Notes: a model not told the origin generated them from the letters alone. A DNA stretch of 32,646 nucleotides from Candidatus Nanoarchaeia archaeon (GCA_028279045.1 JANQSZ010000025.1:1-32646), one strand, 5' to 3'. Shown: positions 13,719 to 21,676, counted from the first letter of the stretch. Translations and numbers: made by a program.

Positions 13719-15137
13719 ATGGAACTCAAAAAAGTAAATGCAAACACCTGGGACATTCCAAAACAGGGCGGAATGAAAGTACCTGGTAGAATTTTCGCTT
13801 CTGAGAAACTACTTGAGGCGATCAAGCAAGATCAAACGCTGCAACAAGCAGTAAACGTTGCACATTTGAAAGGAATTCTAAAGTATTCCTTCGTACAGAG
13901 CGATGCACACCAAGGATACGGATTTCCGATTGGCGGCGTAGCGGCAATGGATGTCGAAGAAGGAGTTATTTCTCCAGGCGGAATAGGATACGACATAGGG
14001 TGTGGTGTGCGATTAATTAAAACAAACTGGACTGCAGACGAAATCAAACCGCACATCAAGGAATTGCTGGAGAAACTGTACAAAGAAGTACCCTCTGGTG
14101 TCGGTAAACCAGGTGTTACAGAACTTTCTAACGATGAACTGCAAGAAGTATTGGCTCGAGGAGCACAATGGGCAGTAGGACAAGGATACGGGAAGAAAGC
14201 TGACCTTGAACACACTGAAGAATATGGTTCAATGGAAGCAGATCCTTCTTTAGTGTCGGCGAGGGCATTGAAACGAGGTAGGCCGCAACTCGGTACTTTG
14301 GGTGCGGGTAATCATTTCTTGGAAATACAAGAAATTGAGAAAGTGCATGACAACAAAACTGCAGCAGCGTTCAAACTTGACAATGAAGGGTATGTTACGA
14401 TTATGATTCATTGCGGAAGCCGCGGACTTGGTCATCAAGTAGCGTCGGAATACATCAGAGCAATGGAGAAAAAGTATGGATATGAAGATTTGCCTGATCG
14501 CGAACTGATTAACGCGCCAATACAATCTGATTTAGGACAGGAGTACTACAAAGCAATGTGCGCAGCACTCAACTATTCTTTTGCAAATAGACAAATGATT
14601 ATGCACTGGGTACGGGAAGTGTTTGCAGATGTGATGGGAAATCACCACGACATGGATTTGGTGTATGATGTTTGTCATAACACTGCGAAGTTTGAAACGC
14701 ATGACGTTGATGGCGAGAAACGAAATGTCTGCGTACATAGAAAAGGAAGTACGCGAAGCTTTGGACCAGAAAGGGAAGAAGTTCCTGAGGCGTACCGACA
14801 TATTGGACAGCCAGTGTTTATACCAGGAAGTATGGCAACCGGTAGCTATGTATTGGTTGGAACGAAAAAATCAGAAGAGATAAGTTTTGGAAGCACAGCG
14901 CACGGAGCAGGACGGTTGCTGAGTAGATCGAAGTCGATCAAGAAGTTTAACGGAGAGAGTGTTGCTAAAGAGATGGAGAAGCAAGGAATCCATGTTAAAG
15001 CAGCGTCATGGAAAGGCATTGCAGAAGAAGCAGCACCTGCCTACAAAGATATTGATGAAGTAGCTAAAGTTTCTCACGAATTAGAACTTGCTAAACGAGT
15101 TGCGCGATTAAAGCCACTGGGCGTTGTTAAAGGTTGA
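13719..15137 (+). CDS. rtcB: RNA-splicing ligase RtcB
   Basis: The 472-residue protein has the RtcB metal and guanylylation residues in order: C95 in GYDIGCGVRL, N198-H199 in GAGNHFLEIQ, H231 in MIHCGSRGLGHQ, H320 in VCHNTAKFE, and H395 in TAHGAGRLLSRSK, the residue that carries GMP. RtcB joins 2',3'-cyclic phosphate and 5'-OH ends, chiefly tRNA exon halves after intron removal, using GTP and Mn2+. It is uninterrupted by an intein, unlike several archaeal homologues. The 3' end overlaps the convergent phosphoesterase gene by 11 bp. Confidence 0.97.
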   Translation: MELKKVNANTWDIPKQGGMKVPGRIFASEKLLEAIKQDQTLQQAVNVAHLKGILKYSFVQSDAHQGYGFPIGGVAAMDVEEGVISPGGIGYDIGCGVRLIKTNWTADEIKPHIKELLEKLYKEVPSGVGKPGVTELSNDELQEVLARGAQWAVGQGYGKKADLEHTEEYGSMEADPSLVSARALKRGRPQLGTLGAGNHFLEIQEIEKVHDNKTAAAFKLDNEGYVTIMIHCGSRGLGHQVASEYIRAMEKKYGYEDLPDRELINAPIQSDLGQEYYKAMCAALNYSFANRQMIMHWVREVFADVMGNHHDMDLVYDVCHNTAKFETHDVDGEKRNVCVHRKGSTRSFGPEREEVPEAYRHIGQPVFIPGSMATGSYVLVGTKKSEEISFGSTAHGAGRLLSRSKSIKKFNGESVAKEMEKQGIHVKAASWKGIAEEAAPAYKDIDEVAKVSHELELAKRVARLKPLGVVKG

Positions 15138-15729
15138 TGACTGTACCGCGCTTGGCAACGTTAACAACTTTTGTTTTACCGATGTGTTCTTCTAGGCCTG
15201 ATGCTTCGTGCACGTGGCTGCACAACAACAAGTCTGGTTGAATTTCGTCAATTGCTTTCTTCACACCAGTACTGCCCTTGACAAACTGAGAAAACCTTTC
15301 CATCTCACTTTCAGCAGGATGGACGTGGGTAACCATGATTTTTTTGTGCGCGTCTTTAACGTATTCATGCGCGTTCATTAAAGTGCTGAACAAATCATCT
15401 TCGCTTAATTGATGTACACCGACGTTAGCGCCACCACAACCAAAAAAAGAAATGTTGCCATGCGTTAATGAATAGCCATGTAAGTTTGTTGCGCCGTAAC
15501 GTTGTGCCAAGAAATTTGCTGTTGCATTTGTTTCGTGATTACCAGGAACAAGAGCAACTTTTCTGTTCTTTTTTACAAACGGACCGAGAATACCTTCAGT
15601 GCTGAATTCACCTCTAGTTAAGTCTCCACAGAGCACAACAAGATCTACATCTTCTCTATCTGCCTGATCTGCAAGCGATGAAATTAAGCCCGAATCGTTA
15701 TGCAAACAGCCGGCTGCGAGTATTTTCAT
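15127..15729 (-). CDS. Calcineurin-like metallophosphoesterase with altered first motif
   Basis: The 200-residue protein has the usual metallophosphoesterase motifs GDLTRG (35-40), GNHE (63-66), THVHP and CSHVHE (metal-binding histidines), and ends VVNVAKRGTVINL. The first motif, normally D-x-H, reads GCLHND, so the metal-bridging Asp is replaced by Cys (residue 8). A TATA box CTTTTATA (15752-15759) lies 26 nt upstream. The family cleaves phosphodiesters or phosphomonoesters, and the substrate cannot be read here. It faces rtcB tail to tail with an 11-bp overlap. Confidence 0.85.
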   Translation of the reverse strand: MKILAAGCLHNDSGLISSLADQADREDVDLVVLCGDLTRGEFSTEGILGPFVKKNRKVALVPGNHETNATANFLAQRYGATNLHGYSLTHGNISFFGCGGANVGVHQLSEDDLFSTLMNAHEYVKDAHKKIMVTHVHPAESEMERFSQFVKGSTGVKKAIDEIQPDLLLCSHVHEASGLEEHIGKTKVVNVAKRGTVINL

Positions 15730-15751
15730 AAATCGTAAGAATTTCTGGGGG

Positions 15752-15759
15752 TATAAAAG
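15752..15759 (-). promoter_or_regulatory. TATA box of metallophosphoesterase gene
   Basis: CTTTTATA on the minus strand is centred 26 nt before ATG 15729. It abuts the stop of the tsaC gene. Confidence 0.55.
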
Positions 15760-15760
15760 A

Positions 15761-16333
15761 CTACCTATGCAGGAGTTCTACTTGGTCCTCAAAGAGCTTG
15801 ACCACTGTAGATGGGCGGCCCTTCTTCGCTCCTTCATAAACGCCGAATGTACACTTTTCCTTGATGGATTGCTCTAGATTCTCAAAATCAGTCATGAAAT
15901 CATGACCTGTTATGTTGGCGCTGGTTGTTACAATAGGAACGCCTAGTTCTGTAACAATATCAGAAAACCAATGCTTTGGAATGCGAACACCGATTGTATC
16001 TGTACCGGGATTAACAGATTGAGGAACAGCATCTTTGTTTTTGAGTTTGAGCACTAACGTGTACGGACCCGGTAATTTGGCAATCCATTCCTCTGCGTTT
16101 TTGTCAACTTCACAATTTTCATGAATCCAATCAATGGAAGGAACAAGAATAGAAAACGGCATGCTGCTGCGTTCTTTTACCAACCGCACTTTGTTGACAG
16201 CAATATCATTTGTTGCATCACATCCAATACCATAAATCGTATCCGTCGGGTGGATAAAGAGTTTGCCTTGCTTCATATTTTGTAGAAATTCTTCTTTGCG
16301 TTCAAGGAAATCTTCTTTAGAAACTACTTCCAT
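15761..16333 (-). CDS. tsaC: Threonylcarbamoyl-AMP synthase (YrdC/TsaC)
   Basis: The 190 residues form a stand-alone YrdC domain. HPTDTIYGIGCDA (28-40) is the characteristic entry, VKERSSMPFSILV corresponds to the K-x-R...P...L binding segment, and VNPGTDTIGVRIPKHW and VTTSANITG line the ATP/threonine pocket. The enzyme makes threonylcarbamoyl-AMP from threonine, bicarbonate and ATP, the first step of tRNA t6A37 modification. It lacks the extra Sua5 domain. A TATA box (16356-16363) is centred 27 nt before ATG 16333. The start of the minus-strand metallophosphoesterase transcript lies directly downstream. Confidence 0.92.
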   Translation of the reverse strand: MEVVSKEDFLERKEEFLQNMKQGKLFIHPTDTIYGIGCDATNDIAVNKVRLVKERSSMPFSILVPSIDWIHENCEVDKNAEEWIAKLPGPYTLVLKLKNKDAVPQSVNPGTDTIGVRIPKHWFSDIVTELGVPIVTTSANITGHDFMTDFENLEQSIKEKCTFGVYEGAKKGRPSTVVKLFEDQVELLHR

Positions 16334-16355
16334 ACACTGGCTGCATTATCGATGA

Positions 16356-16363
16356 TTTATATA
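16356..16363 (-). promoter_or_regulatory. TATA box of tsaC
   Basis: TATATAAA on the minus strand is centred 27 nt before ATG 16333. Confidence 0.6.
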
Positions 16364-16376
16364 CTTAGCGCATATA

Positions 16377-16400
16377 AGAAAAAAATCATAAAAAAACATT
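16377..16400 (-). terminator. T-rich terminator of microprotein operon
   Basis: On the minus strand two runs of seven T residues flank the last stop codon (positions about 16393-16387 and 16385-16379). T-runs of this kind end archaeal transcription. Confidence 0.5.
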
Positions 16401-16493
16401 CCGGGCTGACTGTATGCGGGCTTGCTTTGCAAACGCGTGCGCATCGATCTGCTGCACGCGCTCGCTGTATTCATCCCATTCAATGTAGCTCAT
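16386..16493 (-). CDS. Microprotein 3 of a three-gene operon, 35 residues
   Basis: ATG 16493 opens a 35-codon frame beginning MSYIEWDEYSERVQQIDAH and ending in TGA 16386-16388. The start overlaps the previous stop as ATGA. The composition is amphipathic and helical, acidic at first and basic later. No family is recognised. Confidence 0.5.
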   Translation of the reverse strand: MSYIEWDEYSERVQQIDAHAFAKQARIQSARNVFL

Positions 16494-16594
16494 TGGACAG
16501 CCTCCAAATATCCTTGCATGAAGCCTGCTTCGCTACCTGATATCTCGTCATCGCTCAAATTCTCGCTTATGATGTCTTCTTCGTAGAATTCCAT
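16490..16594 (-). CDS. Microprotein 2 of a three-gene operon, 34 residues, acidic
   Basis: ATG 16594 opens a 34-codon acidic frame beginning MEFYEEDIISENLSDDEIS, with GFMQGYLEAV near the end. It starts directly after the TAA of microprotein 1 (TAAATG) and ends in an ATGA overlap with microprotein 3. Short acidic proteins ending in a G-[FY]-M-x-G-Y-like motif seem familiar from DPANN genomes, but I cannot name a family. Confidence 0.55.
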   Translation of the reverse strand: MEFYEEDIISENLSDDEISGSEAGFMQGYLEAVQ

Positions 16595-16678
16595 TTACGT
16601 TCGCCCCCAGCTCACTACTGAGCCTCGCTTTATCTGTTCGAAATATAGGTGTTCGATTGTTTGTTGCGTCAAATCCAT
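16595..16678 (-). CDS. Microprotein 1 of a three-gene operon, 27 residues
   Basis: ATG 16678 opens a 27-codon frame (MDLTQQTIEHLYFEQIKRG...). AGGTGAT lies just upstream and a palindromic TATA box GCTTATAAGC (16714-16723) further up. A competing frame from ATG 16685 (45 codons) covers the same bases. The overlapped start-stop chain to microproteins 2 and 3 favours the frame given. Confidence 0.45.
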   Translation of the reverse strand: MDLTQQTIEHLYFEQIKRGSVVSWGRT

Positions 16679-16683
16679 AAGTC

Positions 16684-16723
16684 ATCACCTCTAGAAGCTC
16701 AAAGGTAGAATCAGCTTATAAGC
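16684..16723 (-). promoter_or_regulatory. Promoter and ribosome site of microprotein operon
   Basis: GCTTATAAGC (16714-16723) is a perfect palindrome containing TTATAA. Transcription should begin near 16692, leaving a short leader with GAGGTGAT (about 16684-16691) before ATG 16678. Confidence 0.5.
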
Positions 16724-16775
16724 GCCACGCGGGTGGTTGGCTAGTGCTCTGAGAAAGTTGTCCAGTGGAGAGTGA

Positions 16776-17039
16776 TTACACTAATCGTTCGCCTGTATCT
16801 AGGTTTGTGACTTTGATGACTGTTACTGGGCAGCCTTTGGCTGCCTCTATTTCGTCAGTTAGCCGGGTTGGGTCATCAATGTCTAGAATGAGTTCAAATT
16901 GACCATTTCCAAGATCTTTTGCGTTGTTGAGGATCGCTTTTGAGTTATCGTCAAGCTCCCATGTGTCTGGGGCAACGGCCACGCAGACAGCGGCACCAAT
17001 GCAGTTGTCGTAGTCGTATTCTATCTTGATTTTCGTCAT
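16776..17039 (-). CDS. Ferredoxin of [3Fe-4S] type
   Basis: From ATG 17039 this gives 87 residues. The cluster motif is C13-I-G-A16-A-V-C19-V-A-V-A-P, followed by C70-P near the end (AAKGCPVTVI). Compared with four-cysteine ferredoxins the second cysteine is Ala, leaving three ligands (C13, C19, C70), as in [3Fe-4S] ferredoxins. It would carry single electrons in the cytoplasm. TTTAAATA (17062-17069) lies 26 nt before ATG 17039, which is why the longer start at 17093 was not used. It is divergent from the SUF operon regulator, so a link to iron-sulfur homeostasis is plausible. Confidence 0.85.
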   Translation of the reverse strand: MTKIKIEYDYDNCIGAAVCVAVAPDTWELDDNSKAILNNAKDLGNGQFELILDIDDPTRLTDEIEAAKGCPVTVIKVTNLDTGERLV

Positions 17040-17061
17040 GATCACTAGCTTCTGGTAGTTG

Positions 17062-17069
17062 TATTTAAA
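17062..17069 (-). promoter_or_regulatory. TATA box of ferredoxin gene
   Basis: TTTAAATA on the minus strand is centred 26 nt before ATG 17039. Confidence 0.6.
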
Positions 17070-17114
17070 CATTGCGCAGCATTTATTTTCCATATTGAAA
17101 TTAATTAGGCGATA

Positions 17115-17144
17115 TATATAAATATAAGTTCACAATAGTGAACT
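17115..17144 (+). promoter_or_regulatory. SUF operon promoter with perfect inverted-repeat operator
   Basis: TATATAAA (17115-17122) is followed by AGTTCACAATAGTGAACT (17127-17144), an 18-bp site with 7-bp perfect arms around AATA. It lies between the TATA box and the predicted start near 17145, so a bound repressor would block RNA polymerase. The first gene downstream encodes a helix-turn-helix protein, so self-regulation is likely. Confidence 0.75.
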
Positions 17145-17148
17145 CCTT

Positions 17149-17520
17149 ATGAAATCAGAGCTCGTTCAACCACAGGAGATCGAAGTGTACTACTTGCTGC
17201 CAGCTATCCGGAGCTACTTCGCACATACGCTGAAAGAGCAAGGAATGAGCCAAAAGGACATTGCGGCGAAGTTGCATATTCAGACTAGTACTGTATCGCA
17301 GTACTTGCATGAGAAGCGCGGCAAGCAAATCACGTTCCCTGATGAAATTGTGAAGGAAATCAAGGCGAGTGCTGGTAAGTTGAACGACAAAATGGATTTG
17401 GTACGGGAAACGCAACATATTCTTGCATTGCTACGGAAAACAAAAGTTCTGTGTCAAGTGCACAAGCAATTTGGTAATGTTCCTGATCAATGTAATATAG
17501 AAACAATGAAGTGTGCATAA
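17149..17520 (+). CDS. HTH regulator with C-terminal Cys/His site, probable SUF operon regulator
   Basis: The 123-residue protein has an XRE-like helix-turn-helix (about 34-58, SQKDIAAKLHIQTSTVSQYL) preceded by LLPAIRSYFAHTLKEQG. This is the layout of archaeal COG2522-type regulators. A helical linker leads to a C-terminal cluster C102-x2-H105-x9-C115-x6-C122, able to hold a metal or an Fe-S cluster. A perfect inverted repeat overlaps its own promoter, and the stop codon overlaps the sufB start by one base (TAATG). Together these suggest a repressor that senses iron-sulfur status and releases the suf genes. Sensing is inference; DNA binding is well supported. Confidence 0.82.
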   Translation: MKSELVQPQEIEVYYLLPAIRSYFAHTLKEQGMSQKDIAAKLHIQTSTVSQYLHEKRGKQITFPDEIVKEIKASAGKLNDKMDLVRETQHILALLRKTKVLCQVHKQFGNVPDQCNIETMKCA

Positions 17521-18923
17521 TGGCAAGTTCACAAGTAGAAATCACGCGAGATTTATTTGACAAGGCAGACAATGTAGAGAACGAACTGGAATCTGACCTT
17601 GGCATCAACGAAAAAGTTGTGCGATTGATTTCTAAACAAAAAAAAGAACCTTCCTGGATGCTTGACAAACGATTGGAAGCGCTTAACATTTTCAACAGCA
17701 AACCAATGCCAAAATGGGGCGCTGATCTTTCTTCATTTGATTTACAGAAAATTCGGTACTATATGAAACCGAACGCGAAACCGAATCAGAAAAACTGGGA
17801 AGACGTGCCGAAAGAAATTAAGGATACCTTCCAGAGACTTGGCATACCGGAAGCAGAACAGAAAGCGCTTGCAGGAGCTGGTGCGCAATACGAATCAGAA
17901 AACGTGTATCACAATCTCAAAGAAGAATGGCAAAAGCTTGGTGTTATTTTTGAAGACATGGATGTTGGGCTGCAAAAATACCCTGATATCGTCGAGAAAC
18001 ACTTCATGACCAATAACGTTCCATTGAATGATCACAAATTTGCAGCATTGCATGGAGCGGTTTGGAGCGGAGGAACGTTCTTGTACATTCCAAAAAATGT
18101 TAATGTCAAGTTTCCATTGCAAGCATATTTCCGAATGAACAAAGAGCAAGGCGGGCAGTTTGAGCATACGATGATTATTGTTGAAGATGGTGCGCAAGGC
18201 CACTACATCGAAGGGTGTTCTGCACCGCAGTATAATCAAAATTCACTTCATGCGGGATGTGTAGAAGTATTTGTTGGAGAAAACTCGCGGTTTAGGTACA
18301 GCAGTGTTGAAAACTGGAGCAGAAACACGTATAACTTGAACACGAAACGTGCACTTGTCAAGAAAAACGGCATCATGGAATGGGTCGGTGGCAACTTGGG
18401 AAGTGGGGTTACGATGTTGTACCCTTGCAGTATTTTGCTAGGAGAGAATTCCAAAGCAGACCACATCGGTATTGCGTATGCAGGAAAAGGACAAAATCAA
18501 GATACTGGAGCAAAGGTTATTCATGCTGCACCAGGAACGAGCAGCAGTATTGTGAGCAAGAGCATTTGCAAAGACGGCGGCATCACAACGTACCGTGGAT
18601 TGGTTATGGTGAATAAAGGTGCTGTCAATTCGAAAGTAAGTGCAGTATGTGATGCGCTTATTCTCGACGGAGAAAGCACGAATAATACTATTCCTTACAT
18701 GGATATCAAAGAAAAGAAGGTGCACATTGCTCACGAAGCAACGGTCGGTAAAATTAGCGAAGAAAACTTGTTTTACCTCATGAGCCGCGGAATGACTGAG
18801 CAAGATGCGTACAAGATGTTAGTTTCTGGTTTTATGGAACCAGTTATGAAAGAACTCCCCATCGAATACGCTGTTGAGATGAACAAACTCATCGAAATGG
18901 AGATGGAGGGGTCTGTCGGATAG
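17520..18923 (+). CDS. sufB: Fe-S cluster assembly protein SufB
   Basis: The 467-residue protein matches SufB throughout. An N-terminal helical part (KEPSWMLDKRLEAL) leads into the beta-helix with HGAVWSGGTFLYIPKNV, GAQGHYIEGCSAP, VENWSRNTYNLNTKRALV and MEWVGGNLGSG, then AVCDALILDGES with C377, at the position of the cysteine essential in bacterial SufB, and HIAHEATVGKISEENLFYLMSRG. SufB with SufC and SufD builds clusters using sulfur from the desulfurase. ATG 17520 was preferred to GTG 17511 because it overlaps the regulator stop. It is the first structural gene of the operon. Confidence 0.95.
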   Translation: MASSQVEITRDLFDKADNVENELESDLGINEKVVRLISKQKKEPSWMLDKRLEALNIFNSKPMPKWGADLSSFDLQKIRYYMKPNAKPNQKNWEDVPKEIKDTFQRLGIPEAEQKALAGAGAQYESENVYHNLKEEWQKLGVIFEDMDVGLQKYPDIVEKHFMTNNVPLNDHKFAALHGAVWSGGTFLYIPKNVNVKFPLQAYFRMNKEQGGQFEHTMIIVEDGAQGHYIEGCSAPQYNQNSLHAGCVEVFVGENSRFRYSSVENWSRNTYNLNTKRALVKKNGIMEWVGGNLGSGVTMLYPCSILLGENSKADHIGIAYAGKGQNQDTGAKVIHAAPGTSSSIVSKSICKDGGITTYRGLVMVNKGAVNSKVSAVCDALILDGESTNNTIPYMDIKEKKVHIAHEATVGKISEENLFYLMSRGMTEQDAYKMLVSGFMEPVMKELPIEYAVEMNKLIEMEMEGSVG

Positions 18924-18930
18924 TTCTACA

Positions 18931-20070
18931 ATGTATTTCGAAGAAGTCGCGCGGTATGCTGAAGAGTCAGAGCAATCTGAGAAACGATTGCAGTATTTGG
19001 AACTCGCAAAACAAGCAAAACCTCTACAAGTAGATCGACGGACAATCTTGAAACAATTCTTCAAAGAAGATGAACTACAACTTAATTTGGAAAAAGTAGA
19101 GCCTGTTATTTCTAATACGCCAGAAGGCATTATTGCAATGCCGCTTGGTGGTGCATGGAAGCAACACAAAGAACTCGTCGAGAAATACCTGTACAGCACG
19201 CTTGACGCACCAACAAAAATGGAAGCACTTGCAGCAGCAGGCTGGAACTCAGGCTTGTTTGTTTACATTCCTGATAATATGGAAGTAGATGTTCCTGTTG
19301 AGAGCATTGTGCAGCACGATGGATCAATTTTACAGTATACGCTGATCGTCGTTGGAGTGAATTCAGCAGTAAACATTGTTGAACGCACATCTGGCAACCC
19401 AAACTTCAGATCAGAAGTCGTGGAAATTATCGGACTTGATAATTCCCGCATTCGATACGCAAATGTACAGAACATTTCTACAAACTCAGTTAACTTTTCA
19501 TCAAAACGAGCGAAACTAGAACGCGACGCTTCCTTGGTGTGGTTTGATGGCAACGTCGGTAGTAAATTGACTGTTGCCCGCACAGCATCACAGTTGGTTG
19601 GAAACGGAAGTAATGTGAAATCACTTGGATTAATGTTCGGAGACGAATCGCAACACTATGACGTGAATGCAATTGCACAGCATATTGGTACTGATACGAG
19701 CGGAGACATGTTTGCCCGCGGCGTGTTGAAGGAACGTGCCAAAGCAGTGTTCCGCGGACTGATTAAAATTGAGAAAGAAGCGCACCGTACTGAGAGTACG
19801 CAAACAGAAAAAATGCTGCTGTTGAGCGGCGATGCAGAAGCAGATGCTATTCCTGAACTCATGATTGATAATAACGACGTGAAGTGTAGCCATGGAGCAA
19901 CCATTGGCGAGATTGCTGAAAGCGATATTTTCTACTTGAGAAGCCGTGGCATATCGGAAGAGGATGCCCGCGAACTGATTGTGAAAGGATTTCTGTCGTC
20001 AATAACAGATGAACTCGATATTGAAGGCGTGGAAGAATATATTCAAGAGATTGTGGTGCCGCGACTATGA
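18931..20070 (+). CDS. sufD: Fe-S cluster assembly protein SufD (SufB/D family)
   Basis: The 379-residue protein is a shorter SufB paralogue. It has the beta-helix core (LAAAGWNSGLFVYIPDNM, RIRYANVQNIS, LVWFDGNVGSKLT) and ends with DVKCSHGATIGEIAESDIFYLRSRG, where H321 matches the histidine needed for iron entry in bacterial SufD. It pairs with SufB on the SufC ATPase. The gene begins 7 nt after sufB and ends in an ATGA overlap with sufS. Confidence 0.93.
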   Translation: MYFEEVARYAEESEQSEKRLQYLELAKQAKPLQVDRRTILKQFFKEDELQLNLEKVEPVISNTPEGIIAMPLGGAWKQHKELVEKYLYSTLDAPTKMEALAAAGWNSGLFVYIPDNMEVDVPVESIVQHDGSILQYTLIVVGVNSAVNIVERTSGNPNFRSEVVEIIGLDNSRIRYANVQNISTNSVNFSSKRAKLERDASLVWFDGNVGSKLTVARTASQLVGNGSNVKSLGLMFGDESQHYDVNAIAQHIGTDTSGDMFARGVLKERAKAVFRGLIKIEKEAHRTESTQTEKMLLLSGDAEADAIPELMIDNNDVKCSHGATIGEIAESDIFYLRSRGISEEDARELIVKGFLSSITDELDIEGVEEYIQEIVVPRL

Positions 20071-21275
20071 ACGTTGATAAAATTCGTGCGGACTTTCCGA
20101 TCTTGCAGAGAAAAGTGAAAGGAAAACCACTCGTGTACTTTGATAACGCTGCAACATCTCAGAAACCCAAACAAGTTATTGATGCGATGCACGATTATTA
20201 TTTGAATTACAATGCGAACGTGCACCGTGGTGTACATCAATTAAGCGAGGAAGCGAGCCAAGCATATGAACAAGCACATGAAAAAGTTGGCAAGTTGATC
20301 AATGCAGAACTTGAAGAGACTGTTTTTACCAGAGGAACGACCGACTCAATCAACATGGTTGCTGCTGGACTGGCTAACACTGTTGAGGCGGGCGACGAAA
20401 TTGTTGTTACAGGCATGGAACATCACAGTAACCTAGTACCGTGGCAGCAAGTTGCAAAAATGAAGAATGCCGTACTTAAGGTTATTCCACTTACTGATGA
20501 TGGCAGAATTGAAGAGAGAGCAATTGCCGATACTGTTACCGGAAAAACCAAAATCGTTGCTGCTACACACATGAGCAACTCACTTGGAACAATTAACAAT
20601 GTTCAACTTATGTCGAAGATAGCACATGAGAACGATGCACTTACTGTTATCGACGGTGCTCAGAGCGTGCCACACTTTCCCGTAGACGTCAAGAAGCTTG
20701 ATGTTGACTTTCTTGCGTTCTCGGCCCACAAAATGCTGGGACCGACTGGAATTGGCGGACTGTATGGGAAGAAAAAACTGCTTGAAGAACTACACCCTGC
20801 ATCCTTTGGCGGAGGAATGATCCGAGAAGTAACAGAACAAGATGCAAGTTGGGCAGACCTACCATGGAAATTTGAAGCAGGAACGCCACCAATCGCAGCA
20901 GGTATTGGATTTGGTGCTGCTGCTGACTACTTGCTAAACATTGGAATGCAACACATTCATGATCACGAAAGGAAACTTACTATCAAAGCACTTGATGTGT
21001 TGAATAAAGATACTATCGATGTGTACGGACCTGCTGCAGATCATCGCGGTGGCGTGGTAACGTTTAACGTCAAAGGAGTGCATGCGCACGACGTCTCCTC
21101 GTTGTTGGATGATGAAGGCATCGCTGTCCGGGGCGGACACCACTGTAACATGCCGCTGATGAAAAAACTCGGCATACAAGGATCGGTGCGCGCAAGCTTC
21201 TATCTGTACAATACAGAAGAAGAACTTGATGTGCTGAACAATGCGTTAGGAAAAGTTGCGAAGGTGTTTTCATGA
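20067..21275 (+). CDS. sufS: Cysteine desulfurase SufS
   Basis: The 402-residue class V aminotransferase-fold enzyme has FDNAATSQKPKQVIDAM near the start, TDSINMVAAG, MEHHSNLVPW, the PLP lysine K222 in SAHKMLGPTG, and the catalytic cysteine C360 in RGGHHCNMPLM. The short loop around the cysteine marks the SufS type (group II). It takes sulfur from cysteine and, with SufU, supplies it to SufBCD. It overlaps sufD and sufU by 4 nt each (ATGA), so the three genes are translated in close coupling. Confidence 0.96.
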   Translation: MNVDKIRADFPILQRKVKGKPLVYFDNAATSQKPKQVIDAMHDYYLNYNANVHRGVHQLSEEASQAYEQAHEKVGKLINAELEETVFTRGTTDSINMVAAGLANTVEAGDEIVVTGMEHHSNLVPWQQVAKMKNAVLKVIPLTDDGRIEERAIADTVTGKTKIVAATHMSNSLGTINNVQLMSKIAHENDALTVIDGAQSVPHFPVDVKKLDVDFLAFSAHKMLGPTGIGGLYGKKKLLEELHPASFGGGMIREVTEQDASWADLPWKFEAGTPPIAAGIGFGAAADYLLNIGMQHIHDHERKLTIKALDVLNKDTIDVYGPAADHRGGVVTFNVKGVHAHDVSSLLDDEGIAVRGGHHCNMPLMKKLGIQGSVRASFYLYNTEEELDVLNNALGKVAKVFS

Positions 21276-21676
21276 TACCTGCAGACCAAGATGAACTGAA
21301 GAATGCAGGAATGTACCGAGACTTTATCTTGGATCACTACAAGAACCCGAGAAATTCAGGAACAATTGAGAATGCATTGCATAAACATGATTCCAACCCA
21401 CTTTGTGGGGATGAACTAGACGTGTACTTGAAAATTGAAGACGGAACAATTGTTGATATCAAATTCCAAGGGCACGGTTGTGCTATATCGCAGGCAAGCA
21501 TGAGCATGCTTACAGATCACATTAAAGGAAAAACAGTCGAGGACGTCATCAACATGGAAAAGAAAGAGATGCTAGACATGCTTGGCATAGAATTGAGCGT
21601 GTCACGCGTTAAGTGCGCGTTACTCGGCTTTCTAACAATCAAGAAGGGACTGGTGGAGCAACATGGCAATACTTGA
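21272..21676 (+). CDS. sufU: SufU sulfurtransferase/scaffold
   Basis: The 134-residue protein belongs to the IscU/SufU family. DFILDHYKNPRNSG is followed by C45 with D47 (NPLCGDEL), C70 (GHGCAISQAS) and C115 (RVKCALLG), the Zn or cluster ligands. SufU accepts persulfide from SufS through its zinc-bound cysteine. It overlaps sufS by ATGA and sufC by 14 nt. SufS with SufU is typical of Gram-positive bacteria, so presence in an archaeal operon may reflect old transfer. Confidence 0.93.
   Translation: MIPADQDELKNAGMYRDFILDHYKNPRNSGTIENALHKHDSNPLCGDELDVYLKIEDGTIVDIKFQGHGCAISQASMSMLTDHIKGKTVEDVINMEKKEMLDMLGIELSVSRVKCALLGFLTIKKGLVEQHGNT

Noticed and set aside
13719-15137. Intein in rtcB
   Set aside because: The reading frame has normal length and all catalytic motifs are continuous, with no splicing-domain motifs.
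16548-16685. 45-codon frame from ATG 16685 competing with the first two microproteins
   Set aside because: The ribosome site is too close to this ATG and the frame lacks the chain of coupled starts and stops; kept only as an alternative.
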